Shown here: piece by piece, positions 17,205 to 26,382 of the stretch
Layout: every line of letters starts with the position of its first letter
Position numbering within the stretch: the first letter of the stretch is position 1
Assembly (NCBI GenBank): GCA_019753235.1
Contig: JAIELF010000069.1
Span: 1 to 49,330 of the forward strand
DNA length: 49,330 nt
Source of the DNA: a bacterium
GTDB lineage: Bacteria; Planctomycetota; Planctomycetia; Kolteriales; Kolteriaceae
Reading direction: 5' to 3'
Notes under the pieces: generated by a model
Databases searched by the model: none
What the model saw: only the letters and a program-made list of their open reading frames with translations
What the model was told of the DNA's origin: nothing
Program-made: the position numbers and the translations under genes

Positions 17205-18530
17205 ATGGTGGGCATGGAAAAAAGACGTGACCCCAAGCCGCCCCGACCGGCAGGCGATCAGGACCGACCCCGCGACGTCAAGCCGACAAGGGCGCCGGAT
17301 TACGAACCTACCCAGCGAGATTTATCGCTGCCCGTCGAGCTGGGAAAGGTCTTTGTTCGGCATCCAAGTTTTTCACCTTTCGTGTTCCGCAAACGCGTGG
17401 ACGGCGTCGACGGAAATCCGCAGCCGGGCGATCTCGTCGAGATTCGCTTGCTTGATGGGACGCTTATTGCTCACGGACTTTTCAATCCCCTTTCGGAGAT
17501 GCTGGTTCGCGTTCTTCGCGAAGGATTTGATCGGCCTGACAATGCCTATTGGAAGGAACGACTCGAGCGAGCGGTATCGCTTCGGCATGATTGGCTTGGT
17601 CTGTCGGCCGAAGACGGAGCGTGCCGACTGGTCCATGCCGAGGCCGACGGCTTGAGCGGCTTGGTCGTCGATCGGTTCGCGAATGTTCTGTCGATCGAAA
17701 CGTTCAGTCTAGGCATGTATGAACGAGGTATCGCCCTGGCGGAGATGATCGCGCCGCTGGCGAAGACGACATCCTGGGTGATCAATTCAGGCCCTCGAAC
17801 CGCCCAGCAAGAGGGGTTCGACGGGACGATGCTGATTCAGAATGGAGCCCCGCGTTCGGTCGAGATCAAAGAGGCAGGGACACGATTTCGCGTTCCCTTT
17901 CAAGGGGGCCATAAAACCGGGTTTTTCTGCGACCAACGGGACAACCGTCTAAAGCTTGCTGGTTTGGTGAAAGGGAAAAAGGTTCTCGATCTCTGCTGCT
18001 ATACCGGCGGTTTTGCGATTCAGGCCAAGCGATTGGGGCAGGCAGCCGAGGTGACCGGGGTTGACCTTGATGAAGTTCCGCTGGAACTCGCAAAAGAGAA
18101 TGGCAACCTCAATCAATTGCGAATTCAATGGGTACAGGCCGACGCATTCACCTACATGCGCGATATGGTCCGCCTGGGCAAGCGATTCGATGTTGTGGTC
18201 GTTGATCCCCCCAAACTCATCACGGCTCGAACCGACTACGAAGAGGGAAAACACAAGCATTTTGATCTAAACCGATTGGCGCTGCAACTCGTCGAGCCGG
18301 GAGGCCTGATGCTGACGTGCTCTTGTGCGGGGTTGTTGCCGGAATCAGAATTCGTGGATCTGGTCCTCTCGGCAGCGCGTCGAACTGGACCGGTGAGCGG
18401 GATCCCCAACGCTCCCGACGGACGCCGGGTTCAAATCATCGAACGAACAGGCGCGAGCCCTGACCACCCTGTGGCCGACAATTGCCCCGAGAATGCCTAC
18501 TTAAAAGCGGTCTGGATGCGAGTCTGGTAA
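17205..18530 (+). CDS. Class I rRNA methyltransferase, RlmI-like (23S m5C1962 family)
   Basis: This protein is about 441 residues. After a charged, Pro-rich N-terminal extension of about 45 residues, a PUA-like domain (PSFSPFVFRKRVDGVDG to about residue 120) binds RNA. A central domain follows (HAEADGLSGLVVDRF), then a Rossmann SAM domain with VLDLCCYTGGFAIQAK, VTGVDLDE and the catalytic VVVDPPKL motif. LTCSCAGLLPESEF near the end matches the second Cys motif of RlmI-type m5C methyltransferases. Starts at ATG 17205 or 17214 are both possible, with no strong ribosome binding site for either. Members methylate 23S rRNA cytosine 1962; I infer the same here. Confidence 0.88.
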   Translation: MVGMEKRRDPKPPRPAGDQDRPRDVKPTRAPDYEPTQRDLSLPVELGKVFVRHPSFSPFVFRKRVDGVDGNPQPGDLVEIRLLDGTLIAHGLFNPLSEMLVRVLREGFDRPDNAYWKERLERAVSLRHDWLGLSAEDGACRLVHAEADGLSGLVVDRFANVLSIETFSLGMYERGIALAEMIAPLAKTTSWVINSGPRTAQQEGFDGTMLIQNGAPRSVEIKEAGTRFRVPFQGGHKTGFFCDQRDNRLKLAGLVKGKKVLDLCCYTGGFAIQAKRLGQAAEVTGVDLDEVPLELAKENGNLNQLRIQWVQADAFTYMRDMVRLGKRFDVVVVDPPKLITARTDYEEGKHKHFDLNRLALQLVEPGGLMLTCSCAGLLPESEFVDLVLSAARRTGPVSGIPNAPDGRRVQIIERTGASPDHPVADNCPENAYLKAVWMRVW

Positions 18531-18556
18531 GTTGATCGTCCACCAGGCGAAGAGTG

Positions 18557-19336
18557 TCATGGGTATGTCACAATATCGCCGACGCGAAGAATCTTTCCGA
18601 TGTTGCTCTCAACAACGTTGGTGTTGACGCTGAAACGATAGAAGTGGTCGAAGCGTTCTATCGGGGCCCACGCAGGAAGCGTGCTTTCTCGCTTTTGCCC
18701 AAAAGTTTTGGCAAACAGGGGAGTGACCGCTCCTGTAAGGGAATCCCGCGTTGGCACCGCACATCGTTGACAGGGATTCTGTCCGAGAAAATCGATCGAG
18801 CCGACCTGAAAGCTTTTTGGACCCTCTTTGCCGTAGAGTTGTTCTTCCCAGAATGCGGGCACACCGTCGATTTCTAGATTGGCGCGAAAGCGACGTCGGC
18901 ACTCGTCAAGCGAGATATCAAACCACTCAGCGACGGTTTTCAACGATGCCGTCGAAACCAACGTCGGGCCCGAAGCATCGGGGTCGTCAGGAAAACCGCC
19001 GTCGGGATTCTCGATCAGCGAGACTTCCCTTCCAAGCAATCCAGATAGATGCTTCGCAATCGCCGAGGGCTGCGACTCGAGTTCGAAGTTCGCTGTCGAT
19101 CCTACCGTGGGGAAAGATACGCGCAGCGGCCGATGCGAGAATTCACATCGAACGGTTTGAATCCGAGGGGATCGCTTCGCGTTGACGAGTTCTCCTGACT
19201 CATCGACGATTGCCCATCGGCGATCCCACTCGAGCGCGCCGCGTCCCACGATTTTCGACTGATCGAGGGAAACACCATCCAAGCTCTTCATGGGATAGAC
19301 GGTGATGCGGACGAGTGTCGCGTCCATGTCAATCAT
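18557..19336 (-). CDS. MOSC domain-containing protein
   Basis: This 259-residue protein has an N-terminal MOSC beta-barrel domain (VYPMKSLDGVSL, then GALEWDRRWAIVD) and a C-terminal MOSC domain with the conserved PCQRCAVPTRD (Cys at about 189 and 192). The second Cys aligns with the molybdenum-cofactor ligand of the mARC/YcbX family, which reduces N-hydroxylated compounds. The substrate is unknown. Its ATG overlaps the stop of the upstream EamA transporter gene by about 8 bases, so the two are translationally coupled. An alternative ATG three codons in would remove the overlap. Confidence 0.87.
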   Translation of the reverse strand: MIDMDATLVRITVYPMKSLDGVSLDQSKIVGRGALEWDRRWAIVDESGELVNAKRSPRIQTVRCEFSHRPLRVSFPTVGSTANFELESQPSAIAKHLSGLLGREVSLIENPDGGFPDDPDASGPTLVSTASLKTVAEWFDISLDECRRRFRANLEIDGVPAFWEEQLYGKEGPKSFQVGSIDFLGQNPCQRCAVPTRDSLTGAVTPLFAKTFGQKRESTLPAWAPIERFDHFYRFSVNTNVVESNIGKILRVGDIVTYP

Positions 19337-20192
19337 CCTCGCTCGGGTGGGTCATGACCCATGCGGTGGGGAGTAGGATCAATGCCATGCCGATCATTTT
19401 CCAACCATCGAATGGTCGATGCCAAAGCATCAGATCCAGGATAAAGGCGAAGACGACCTGCGTCAAAGCCACGACCGCGACCTTCGACGGGGGGCCGGAG
19501 GCGAACGCCCGGGTGATACAAAGTTGTCCCGCAGTCGCGGTTACCCCCACGCAAAGAGTGAGGAACAGGACGGCGGGCGTGACCCGGCTCAGATCGACGG
19601 TCGGTGTTCCCGGCATCAGCAGTGCCGCCACGCAAAAGATCACCCCAACGCCTGAAAAGTGTGCAACGATGGCCGACGGTGCCATCCCGCGAAGACGGTG
19701 AAGCCCGATCATCGCGATCGCGCTGGTCACCGATGCGCCGAGTGCCACCAGGTAAGCGGGATTCCATGCGAAGTCGGCATGCTGAACCTCGGCCGCTCCC
19801 ATGACGCCTACCCCCGCCACTGCCAAGCCTGCCGCCAACCAGTGTGCCGCTCGAGGAAGATGACCCAGCATCGGCCACGAAAGGAAGACGACCCAAAGAG
19901 GGAACATGTTCGTCAATGCCAAGCACTCCGCAATCGGGAGAGCCGTCAGTGCGTAGAAGGTTGCCAGCAGACTGATGCTGCCCGAAAGGCTTCTCAACCA
20001 CACGGTAGGCGTGCCGATCACCACGAGTCGCGAACCATGTCGCCAAGCGATCGCGCAGGCGATCAAGCAGGACATCACTGCTCGAATGACGGCGACGAAC
20101 CGCCAATCGACGGATTCTCCTGCCAGATGGGTGAAGGCCCCCATGAAGGCGAACGAGATCGCCCCCAGCAGCATCCAACCGTACGCTTTCAT
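19329..20192 (-). CDS. EamA/DMT-family transporter
   Basis: This 287-residue protein has about ten membrane helices arranged as two EamA repeats. The first starts at GWMLLGAISFAFMGAFTH, the second around NPAYLVALGASVTSAIAMIG. Conserved features include the R of the VAVIRAVMSC helix and LTQVVFAFILDLMLW near the end. DMT transporters export or import small metabolites; the substrate cannot be told. The frame stays open well upstream. ATG at 20190-20192 is chosen because it begins right before the first helix; a GTG pair at 20328-20333, after an AGGTGG, would give a longer N-terminus. It is coupled to the MOSC gene. Confidence 0.85.
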   Translation of the reverse strand: MKAYGWMLLGAISFAFMGAFTHLAGESVDWRFVAVIRAVMSCLIACAIAWRHGSRLVVIGTPTVWLRSLSGSISLLATFYALTALPIAECLALTNMFPLWVVFLSWPMLGHLPRAAHWLAAGLAVAGVGVMGAAEVQHADFAWNPAYLVALGASVTSAIAMIGLHRLRGMAPSAIVAHFSGVGVIFCVAALLMPGTPTVDLSRVTPAVLFLTLCVGVTATAGQLCITRAFASGPPSKVAVVALTQVVFAFILDLMLWHRPFDGWKMIGMALILLPTAWVMTHPSEDD

Positions 20193-20581
20193 CTCGCCGG
20201 GGAATGGGTCGGGCGCGACGGTTGGATTGACCTCCAACGACGAGGCAGGCTCCACAAACGAAGTCGTGCTACCTGAAGCCAATCGAATCTCCTCGATGGG
20301 GAACCCAGCGGATGCAACGACCCTGTTCACCACAAGACCACCTGCCCATCGCAAAGGTTCTCGCGGAATCTTCTTCGTGGGCAAAAGAGAGACCATCGAC
20401 GAGGGAAACTCTACGATTTGCAGCAAAATCAGCCAAGCTCGGGATGAGGGCGAGTTGGAAAGCGAGGCTTGCTCGGCTCGGCTTTCGTCCGGGCCGGCGG
20501 TCGGGGCAAGGTGGGGGCGATGAAGTGTTTTGTCTTCATCAGCGATAGAAAGAAGACCAACCAAAAAGGGGCTCCGAAATC
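20193..20581. other. Divergent upstream region, transporter / AcpH-like gene
   Basis: This 389-base region serves as upstream sequence for genes on both strands. A minus-strand frame is open through it (a possible N-terminal extension of the transporter), but lacks recognisable domains. I see no operator-like repeat. Confidence 0.45.
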
Positions 20582-21250
20582 ATGAATTACTTCGCCCATG
20601 GATTTCGCTTTGTCGATGAGCCCTATTTTCTCGCTGGGACCGCAATTCCTGATTGGATGGGGGTGGTCGATCGTCGCCATCGCCTTCCTCCTAACCGTGT
20701 TCGGTCCTGGCTCGAGCATGAAGACCCCAGTCTTCGGTCACTGGCGGCGGGTATCATTCAGCACCATCACGACGACGATCACTTTCACTCGGGGCAGGCA
20801 TTCTCGTGGCTGCAGGTTCGTTTTGCTCGATCGATCAAGGAACTCGATCCGAATGCGTCGGATTTGGTCAAGTATTTGCTGGCCCACATTGTCCCTGAAT
20901 TGATGCTGGATGCCTTTCTCATCGAGGAGCGTCCCGGCCTGCTTGACGCTTACTATGACGTGGTACTGTCACTGGATGCTTCTCATCTCAGCAGCTTGAT
21001 AGCTCAGATGTCGGGCAAGGTCCCCGAGTCGCTCCCGAGATTCCTGGGGATTTTCGTTCGAGAGCGATTTCTCGCGGATTACGCCGACGACGATCGCCTC
21101 TGCTTTCGATTGGGGCAGATCCTCGCGCGCGTCGGTTGGGGACCGCTTCCCGAAGGATTCTCAACTCTGGTCCCATCGATGCGCCGCGCCGTCCACGATG
21201 CCAAGTCCGATCTCGTCGCATTCCTTGGCCACGAGAATCCCTTCCTGTAG
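20582..21250 (+). CDS. Conserved protein resembling acyl-carrier-protein phosphodiesterase
   Basis: This 222-residue protein starts MNYFAHGF, as AcpH (ACP phosphodiesterase) proteins start MNxLAH. It keeps a layout like theirs: an early Asp in GTAIPDWMG, then GIIQHHHDDDHFHSGQAF (a dense metal-ligand candidate at about residues 58-75), and HIVPELMLDAFL (H, E and D at about 107-115). These fit an HD-like metal phosphohydrolase that would remove phosphopantetheine from ACP or act on a related phosphodiester. Identity to AcpH is low, so the function is inference. ATG at 20582 follows the AAAAGGGG-type site. Convergent with the next gene. Confidence 0.55.
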   Translation: MNYFAHGFRFVDEPYFLAGTAIPDWMGVVDRRHRLPPNRVRSWLEHEDPSLRSLAAGIIQHHHDDDHFHSGQAFSWLQVRFARSIKELDPNASDLVKYLLAHIVPELMLDAFLIEERPGLLDAYYDVVLSLDASHLSSLIAQMSGKVPESLPRFLGIFVRERFLADYADDDRLCFRLGQILARVGWGPLPEGFSTLVPSMRRAVHDAKSDLVAFLGHENPFL

Positions 21251-21289
21251 AGTCCAAGAGTCCATCTTCGCGGCGCGGAACTCGAAACG

Positions 21290-22174
21290 CTATTTGAAGC
21301 CGATCCCTCGGACGTACATCGGGACGGCATAAACGGTCTTGCGGGCCGTCACAAATAGGGTCTTGCCATCTTTCCCTCCGAAGCCGCAGTTCGCGGGGCG
21401 AGACTCGAACGAGAGACTCCCGAGTTTTTTCCCAGCAGGCGAGAATACGTCAATGGCCGACAGGCTCGGCTGGGTGACATAAACATTTCCGGCCGAGTCG
21501 ACGGTGATCCCATCGGAACCGGTGGCCGTGGTGCAGAAGACGCGTCGATCGATCAAGACACCGGGGCTCTTCACGGAGTAGGCGAGCAATTCCTTTGTTC
21601 GAATCGTGACGACGTAAAGAGTTTTCTCATCGGGCGAAAGGCCGATCCCATTGGGCAGGGGGAGACCCTCGGCAAGCCGAGCGACTTCTTTATTGCTGGC
21701 GACGTAGTAGAGTCCCATGGTTTTTTGCGGACCATTGGGAAGGCCGTACATCGGGTCGGTGAAGTAAACGCCGCCGACACTGTCGAGTACCAGGTCGTTG
21801 GGTTGGTTGAATCGAACCCCCTTGTAGGACTCTGCGAAAGGGGTCAACGCCCCGGTCGCGGGATCAATCGAGACCAGTTTTCCCGAAGCCCCTTGGCAGG
21901 CGATGATCATTCCTTTTCGATCGACGGCCAGTCCATTGCACATGTGCGTGTTCTCGGCCAAAAGCCGACGCGTGCCGTCCTCCTTCAACTCGTAGATTTT
22001 TTGCTGAGGAGGATCAGAGAAGTAGAGAGAGCCATCAGGCCCCCCGGCTGGGCCTTCGGTAAACACCAGACCCTCTGTCGCCACCCGGACCTCGCCGGCC
22101 GGCCCGATTCCGTCGATCACCGGGGGGGCAAGCAAAAGGACCGACCCCAACAGGGTCGTGGAGAGCACCGCCAT
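21290..22174 (-). CDS. SMP-30/gluconolactonase-like exported beta-propeller protein
   Basis: This 294-residue protein starts at ATG 22172-22174, with GGAGG 6-7 bases upstream. The longer upstream frame is not needed. Residues 1-20 form a signal peptide (LSTTLLGSVLLLAPP). The rest is an SMP-30/LRE-type six-bladed propeller: FTEGPAGGPDGSLYFSD, NGLAVDRKGMIIAC, RFNQPNDLVLDSVGGVYFTDP, PNGIGLSPDEKTLYV and GSDGITVDSAGNVYV. The E, N and D residues in those motifs are the metal ligands of the family. It is likely a periplasmic lactonase or sugar-acid hydrolase; the exact substrate is unknown. Confidence 0.88.
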   Translation of the reverse strand: MAVLSTTLLGSVLLLAPPVIDGIGPAGEVRVATEGLVFTEGPAGGPDGSLYFSDPPQQKIYELKEDGTRRLLAENTHMCNGLAVDRKGMIIACQGASGKLVSIDPATGALTPFAESYKGVRFNQPNDLVLDSVGGVYFTDPMYGLPNGPQKTMGLYYVASNKEVARLAEGLPLPNGIGLSPDEKTLYVVTIRTKELLAYSVKSPGVLIDRRVFCTTATGSDGITVDSAGNVYVTQPSLSAIDVFSPAGKKLGSLSFESRPANCGFGGKDGKTLFVTARKTVYAVPMYVRGIGFK

Positions 22175-22450
22175 ATCGTTTCCTCCGTAATTCGTACCTG
22201 TCCATCTGAAATGACTTGGGCCTAGATAGTCGGCGACAGTAATCACCGGCGTCAAGGGGCGAAGGGGGTACATCGCCCCAATTCGCTTCCAAGGCCATCG
22301 GGAGAGAGCGAATGCTCTCCCGGGAGAATTTGAAGGGATTTGGGGAAGCCTTCCGTTGGAAAGGAAGGGTCAAGATCTTACAAAACCGGCACGAAGGCTG
22401 TAATTGAGACTCAGTATCAGAACGGGCGGTCGTTTGTCACAGGGGGTGTT

Positions 22451-23524
22451 ATGGCAACGCGAATCCGACGGGCATTCACGCTTATCGAGTTGTTGGTGGT
22501 GATCGCGATCATCGGGATCCTGATGGCGCTGCTGTTGCCGGCCATCAATGCCGTTCGCGGAGCGGCTCATCGAACCCAGTGTCAATCCAACATGAAGCAG
22601 GTCGGCTTTGCGCTTATCGCCTACGCGCAAACCAACGGGATATTGCCCCCGGGCCAGATCGTATTGCCCGATCGACTGAATCCAGGAAAGACGCTACTCA
22701 ACGGCTGGAGCGCCCAAGCTCGCATTCTCCCCTACATGGAGGGGCAGAACCGCATGGACATGTTCAATCTGGATCTCCCGTACGACAACCCTGCCAACAC
22801 GACCGCGGGCTCTGTCGTCATGACGGTTTTTCTCTGTCCTTCGGATGTCAATGCCGAACGGCATCGGCTTGGCTCGGGCTATCAAAACATCAATTACGCA
22901 GTCAATCGCGGGGACTGGTACGTGTTCGGCGGTTTCTCGCCGACCGATCAAGCTTGGGATCCAAGCTACAAATTCATTCCGGAATCGAATGCCCCTTTTG
23001 GTGTCAACTCGAGCGTGGGATTCGAAGACATTCGTGATGGCGTCAGCAAGACGTTGTTCCTGGCGGAGGTCAAGACGTACATCCCTTATCATCGCAAATG
23101 TCGAGACTTGATCTACGCTCCCACCAATGCTGCCTCGGCCATGCCGAACCCCGACGCACTGCATACGACGATTCCCCAATACCAGGGTTGCTCAGGAGGT
23201 GAGTTTAAGGATGCCTCGCACACCGAGTTTCATGATGGGGGAGTCCATCAGACCGGCTTCACCACGGCGTGGCCTCCCAACAAACGAACCGGTGGCGCCA
23301 ATGGCATCACGGTCTATGCCGACATGGATCTGGTCGGAATTCGCGAGAGAGAAGGGGGCCCAACATTCGCGGCCGTGACGGCGAGAAGTCATCACAGTGG
23401 CGGCGTGAATATCTGTTTTGGGGACGGCTCGGTTCACTTCATAGGCGACGGGATTGACGGACGGGTTTGGCGAGCGCTCGGCTCGATCCAGGGGAACGAG
23501 ACGATCTCTGGGAGTGCGTATTAA
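22451..23524 (+). CDS. DUF1559 pseudopilin-like protein (type II secretion G-like)
   Basis: This is a 357-residue protein. The start is ATG 22451, after CAGGGGGTG; the frame is open further upstream. The N-terminus is a class III prepilin leader: basic MATRIRRA, then FTLIELLVVIAIIGILMALLLP, cut here by position, with cleavage expected before Phe 9 and a Glu at position 5 of the mature protein. RTQCQSNMKQVGFALIAYAQTNG follows as in DUF1559 proteins, and HSGGVNICFGDGSVHFI near the C-terminus is the family's H-X9-DG motif. These proteins are greatly expanded in planctomycetes and their roles are mostly unknown. Confidence 0.93.
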   Translation: MATRIRRAFTLIELLVVIAIIGILMALLLPAINAVRGAAHRTQCQSNMKQVGFALIAYAQTNGILPPGQIVLPDRLNPGKTLLNGWSAQARILPYMEGQNRMDMFNLDLPYDNPANTTAGSVVMTVFLCPSDVNAERHRLGSGYQNINYAVNRGDWYVFGGFSPTDQAWDPSYKFIPESNAPFGVNSSVGFEDIRDGVSKTLFLAEVKTYIPYHRKCRDLIYAPTNAASAMPNPDALHTTIPQYQGCSGGEFKDASHTEFHDGGVHQTGFTTAWPPNKRTGGANGITVYADMDLVGIREREGGPTFAAVTARSHHSGGVNICFGDGSVHFIGDGIDGRVWRALGSIQGNETISGSAY

Positions 23525-23665
23525 CGCCGGGCTTGGCTTAGGAAGCTTGCCAGCGGCGTTCAGAAACGATGGCCGTTTTCTGCAGCGGCGCTCTCGCGAA
23601 TCGGCCCTTTTGGTTCGTTCGCCGACCTCTTTTCCTGCGCGAATTTCAGGGGAAACCTCGCGAGT

Positions 23666-24001
23666 TCAGTCCCCTTTGTCTTCTTTCAGAGGCTCGCTGC
23701 GGAACACAGCAACCACGTCTTCGATGGGAACCACGAAGAGTTGATTGTCATGTTCGAGATCGACCGGGATGGCGTTCTTCGGATGAAACAGAATCTTGTC
23801 GTATTGCCGAAGTGGGAAATCCTCGTCACGCTGGATTTGGGCGGAGATCGCCACGACCCGCCCGGTGATGGTCGGAATCTCGGCTTGATCGGGCAAGGCG
23901 ATCCCTCCCTTTGTTTCCCTCTTGGCTAGGTCCTTGCGGACGAGGACCCTCTTTCCGATCGGTTCGACGAATTCCAGCTTTTGTGATTTGGCTTGTGGCA
24001 T
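23666..24001 (-). CDS. GroES-like co-chaperonin (second Cpn10)
   Basis: This 111-residue protein keeps the Cpn10 layout: a start at PIGKRVLVRKDLAKRETKGGIALPD with the mobile-loop position (KRETKGGIALPD), then GRVVAISAQ, YDKILFHPKNAIPVDLEHDN and a final LFVVPIEDVVAVF. Cpn10 proteins cap GroEL. It is more divergent than the GroES at 32794-33105 and has no GroEL beside it; an approximately 12-residue N-terminal extension (MPQAKSQKLEF) and an acidic tail are extra. It may partner one of the two GroELs selectively (inference). It is transcribed away from ffh. Confidence 0.85.
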   Translation of the reverse strand: MPQAKSQKLEFVEPIGKRVLVRKDLAKRETKGGIALPDQAEIPTITGRVVAISAQIQRDEDFPLRQYDKILFHPKNAIPVDLEHDNQLFVVPIEDVVAVFRSEPLKEDKGD

Positions 24002-24329
24002 GTTGCTTCCGGCAATGTTCTAGGTGGGGAGAAGGCAACCCCAGTGATCGCGACCATTTTCCCCAAGTCGGCCGATCCACTCCCTCTCTACCGCAACGAC
24101 GTCCGGCAAAGTGCTTGGATCGCATACGGAAAGAGTAGCCCTTCGGTCGTCAGGGGACAAGCGGGCCATCCCCTGGAAGGAACGGCTGAACTTCTCCCCG
24201 TCGCGGAAGAATCATCACTCATCTCGCTTGACCCCCTCGGGGTCTCGCGACTGGAAAGGATCAGCTCGCAAGCTAAGATAGTCCGCTTACCGCAAGCATT
24301 TTGAGAAGCTTGCACGGGGGAGTACCGGC
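24002..24329. other. Divergent upstream region of GroES-like gene and ffh
   Basis: This 328-base region contains two small hairpins: CAGGGGA/TCCCCTG near 24150-24175, and GACCCC-CTC-GGGGTC at 24230-24244. I checked it for the small SRP RNA often expected near ffh and could not find its conserved core. Confidence 0.45.
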
Positions 24330-25799
24330 GTGTTCGAGTCATTGACTCAAGGTCTGACCAGCGCTTTTGACCGCATTCGGGGAACGACCAAGTTCACCGA
24401 GCAAAACATGCGCGACGGGCTCAAGGAAGTTCGCCGAGCACTCCTGTCGGCAGACGTCAATCTGGAAGTCGCTGACCGCTTCATCAAGCGGGTCGAAGAG
24501 TCGGCGTTGGGCCGAGACGTCCTCAAAAGCCTGCGCCCCTCCGAACAAATCGTGCAAGTGGTCTACGAAGAACTCGTCGGTCTAATGGGTCCGGTTCAGC
24601 CTGCAATCCCGCTCCGGCGATCGGGCCCGACGGTCCTCATGATGTGCGGCTTACAGGGAAGCGGCAAAACCACCACCTGCGGAAAGCTCGCGAAGCTCCT
24701 GCTCAGCCAAGGACAACATCCTCTTTTGGTGGCGGCCGACCTGCAGCGTCCCGCGGCGATCGAGCAACTCAAAACCGTCGGCGCTCAAGTCGGCGTCCCC
24801 GTCTATGCCGAGGCGAATCTGAATCCGGTACAGGTGTGTGCGGCAGGCATCAAGGAAGCCGAGAAGACGGGAAAGAACATCGTCATTCTCGATACCGCGG
24901 GTCGGCTTCATGTCGACGACGCGCTCATGAAAGAGCTCGAATCCATCGATAAGCGGTGCAATCCGCACCAGTGCTATCTCGTCGCGGATGCTCTCACGGG
25001 TCAAGATGCCGTCAACAGCGCGAAGGCTTTTAACGACGCCCTGTCGCTCGATGGGGTGATTCTCACCAAGCTGGACGGCGATGCTCGCGGCGGGGCGGCT
25101 CTCTCGATCAAGGACGTCACGGGCGTCCCGATCAAGTTCGTCGGTATGGGGGAAAAGCTCGACGCCCTCGAACCGTTTCGCCCCGAGGGGATGGCGTCGC
25201 GCATCCTCGGCATGGGAGACGTTCTGGGTCTCGTTCACAAAGCCCAACAGGCGATGGACGAGGACGAAGCCCGGAAAGCTCAAGAGAAGATGGAGAAGGG
25301 GAAGTTCGATCTATCGGACTTCTACACCCAGCTCCAGCGAGTCAAGTCGATGGGTTCGTTCAAGGGGATGTTGGAACTCATGCCGGGCATGTCGCAAATG
25401 CTCGGCGACGATGACGATCCTGAAGGGGAAATGGGTCGAATCGAGGCGATCATCAGCTCGATGACCGAAAAAGAGCGGGCGAAGCCAGAAGTCATTGATC
25501 ACTCTCGACGTCGTCGCATCGCCAAAGGTTCCGGGACCGAGCCCCACGAAGTCAACAAACTCATCAAGATGTTCGAGCAGATGCGGTCGGTCATGCAGGG
25601 CATGGCCAAGATGAGCATGATGGACCGTGTCAAAATGATGATGGGGATGCAAAAAACAGGTGCGTTGCAGGGATTAGCCCCGCTGAAACAGAAAGAGCGC
25701 TCCAAGCGGGGGGCGAACATTTCGGACGACGATCGCCGAAAGGCTCGGAAAGCGGAAAAACAACGCAAGAAATCGAACCGCAAGCGCCATAGAAAATAA
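24330..25799 (+). CDS. ffh: Signal recognition particle protein Ffh (SRP54)
   Basis: This 489-residue GTPase targets nascent membrane proteins to the translocon with SRP RNA and FtsY. The N domain (1-90) leads into the G domain with P-loop GLQGSGKTT at 107-115, DTAGRLHVDD (about 190), and TKLDGDARGGAALS (about 248). The M domain (about 300-440) is Met-rich, with LELMPGMSQML and RRRRIAKGSGTEPHEVNKLIK, the RNA- and signal-binding region, and ends in a basic tail. The start is GTG at 24330, after GGGGGAG. It heads the ffh-rpsP-trmD-rplS-yraN cluster. Confidence 0.97.
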   Translation: MFESLTQGLTSAFDRIRGTTKFTEQNMRDGLKEVRRALLSADVNLEVADRFIKRVEESALGRDVLKSLRPSEQIVQVVYEELVGLMGPVQPAIPLRRSGPTVLMMCGLQGSGKTTTCGKLAKLLLSQGQHPLLVAADLQRPAAIEQLKTVGAQVGVPVYAEANLNPVQVCAAGIKEAEKTGKNIVILDTAGRLHVDDALMKELESIDKRCNPHQCYLVADALTGQDAVNSAKAFNDALSLDGVILTKLDGDARGGAALSIKDVTGVPIKFVGMGEKLDALEPFRPEGMASRILGMGDVLGLVHKAQQAMDEDEARKAQEKMEKGKFDLSDFYTQLQRVKSMGSFKGMLELMPGMSQMLGDDDDPEGEMGRIEAIISSMTEKERAKPEVIDHSRRRRIAKGSGTEPHEVNKLIKMFEQMRSVMQGMAKMSMMDRVKMMMGMQKTGALQGLAPLKQKERSKRGANISDDDRRKARKAEKQRKKSNRKRHRK

Positions 25800-25867
25800 G
25801 CTTGGCGCTGGAGTTGCGCCTTGATATTTAACTGTAAGTGTTTGCTCTGATTGAGGAAGTGACAAAA

Positions 25868-26314
25868 GTGGCTGTTCGGATTCGACTGAAGCAGCTCGGG
25901 CGAAAGCACCGGATGTATTACCGGATTTGCGTGATGGACTCCCGCACGCCGCGAGATGGAAAAACGATTGAAGAGATCGGCACGTACGATCCCATGATCC
26001 GCGACACCGATAAGCGGGTGACGTTGGATGGATCGCGTTACGACTACTGGGTCAGCGTTGGCGCGAAGCCGACCGACCAAGTGGCTCGGCTGGCCGAGAA
26101 ATACAAGGGACATGTCCCGACGGTTCGAATCGATGTCCCGAAGCCTCGGGATATCGCGTTGATTCCGGTCCGGACGTCGGCTCGGCGGGTGAAGATCGAA
26201 CCGCCTGCTCCGCCCGCTCCGGAACCGGTGGCTGAGGTCGCCGTCGAAGCAGCCCCAGAGGCTGCTCCGGAAGCGCCCGTGGCCGAGTCGGGGGAGACCC
26301 CGGCCGCGACATAG
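25868..26314 (+). CDS. rpsP: 30S ribosomal protein S16 with Pro/Ala/Glu-rich tail
   Basis: The protein is 148 residues. The first 85 are S16 (MAVRIRLKQLGRKHRMYYRICVMDS split in motif terms, then GKTIEEIGTYDPM and VGAKPTDQVARL). It binds 16S rRNA early in small-subunit assembly. GTG 25868 is chosen because GAGGAAG lies 8 bases upstream and it gives the family's normal start. The last 50 residues are an Ala/Pro/Glu-rich tail (EPPAPPAPEPVAEV and so on), beyond the 80-90 residues normal for S16 and probably disordered. It follows ffh by 68 bases. Confidence 0.95.
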   Translation: MAVRIRLKQLGRKHRMYYRICVMDSRTPRDGKTIEEIGTYDPMIRDTDKRVTLDGSRYDYWVSVGAKPTDQVARLAEKYKGHVPTVRIDVPKPRDIALIPVRTSARRVKIEPPAPPAPEPVAEVAVEAAPEAAPEAPVAESGETPAAT

Positions 26315-26382
26315 TCATCCAGATTCTCAGGCGTCAAAGGGGGTGCGAAGACTCGCCCCCTTCGGTCAGGCATTCATGACTC

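Noticed and set aside
24002..24329. Small SRP RNA gene beside ffh
   Set aside because: A GGAAGGAA occurs near 24175, but the conserved loop partners and AGCAG-type segment are absent, and the flanks do not pair into the SRP hairpin.
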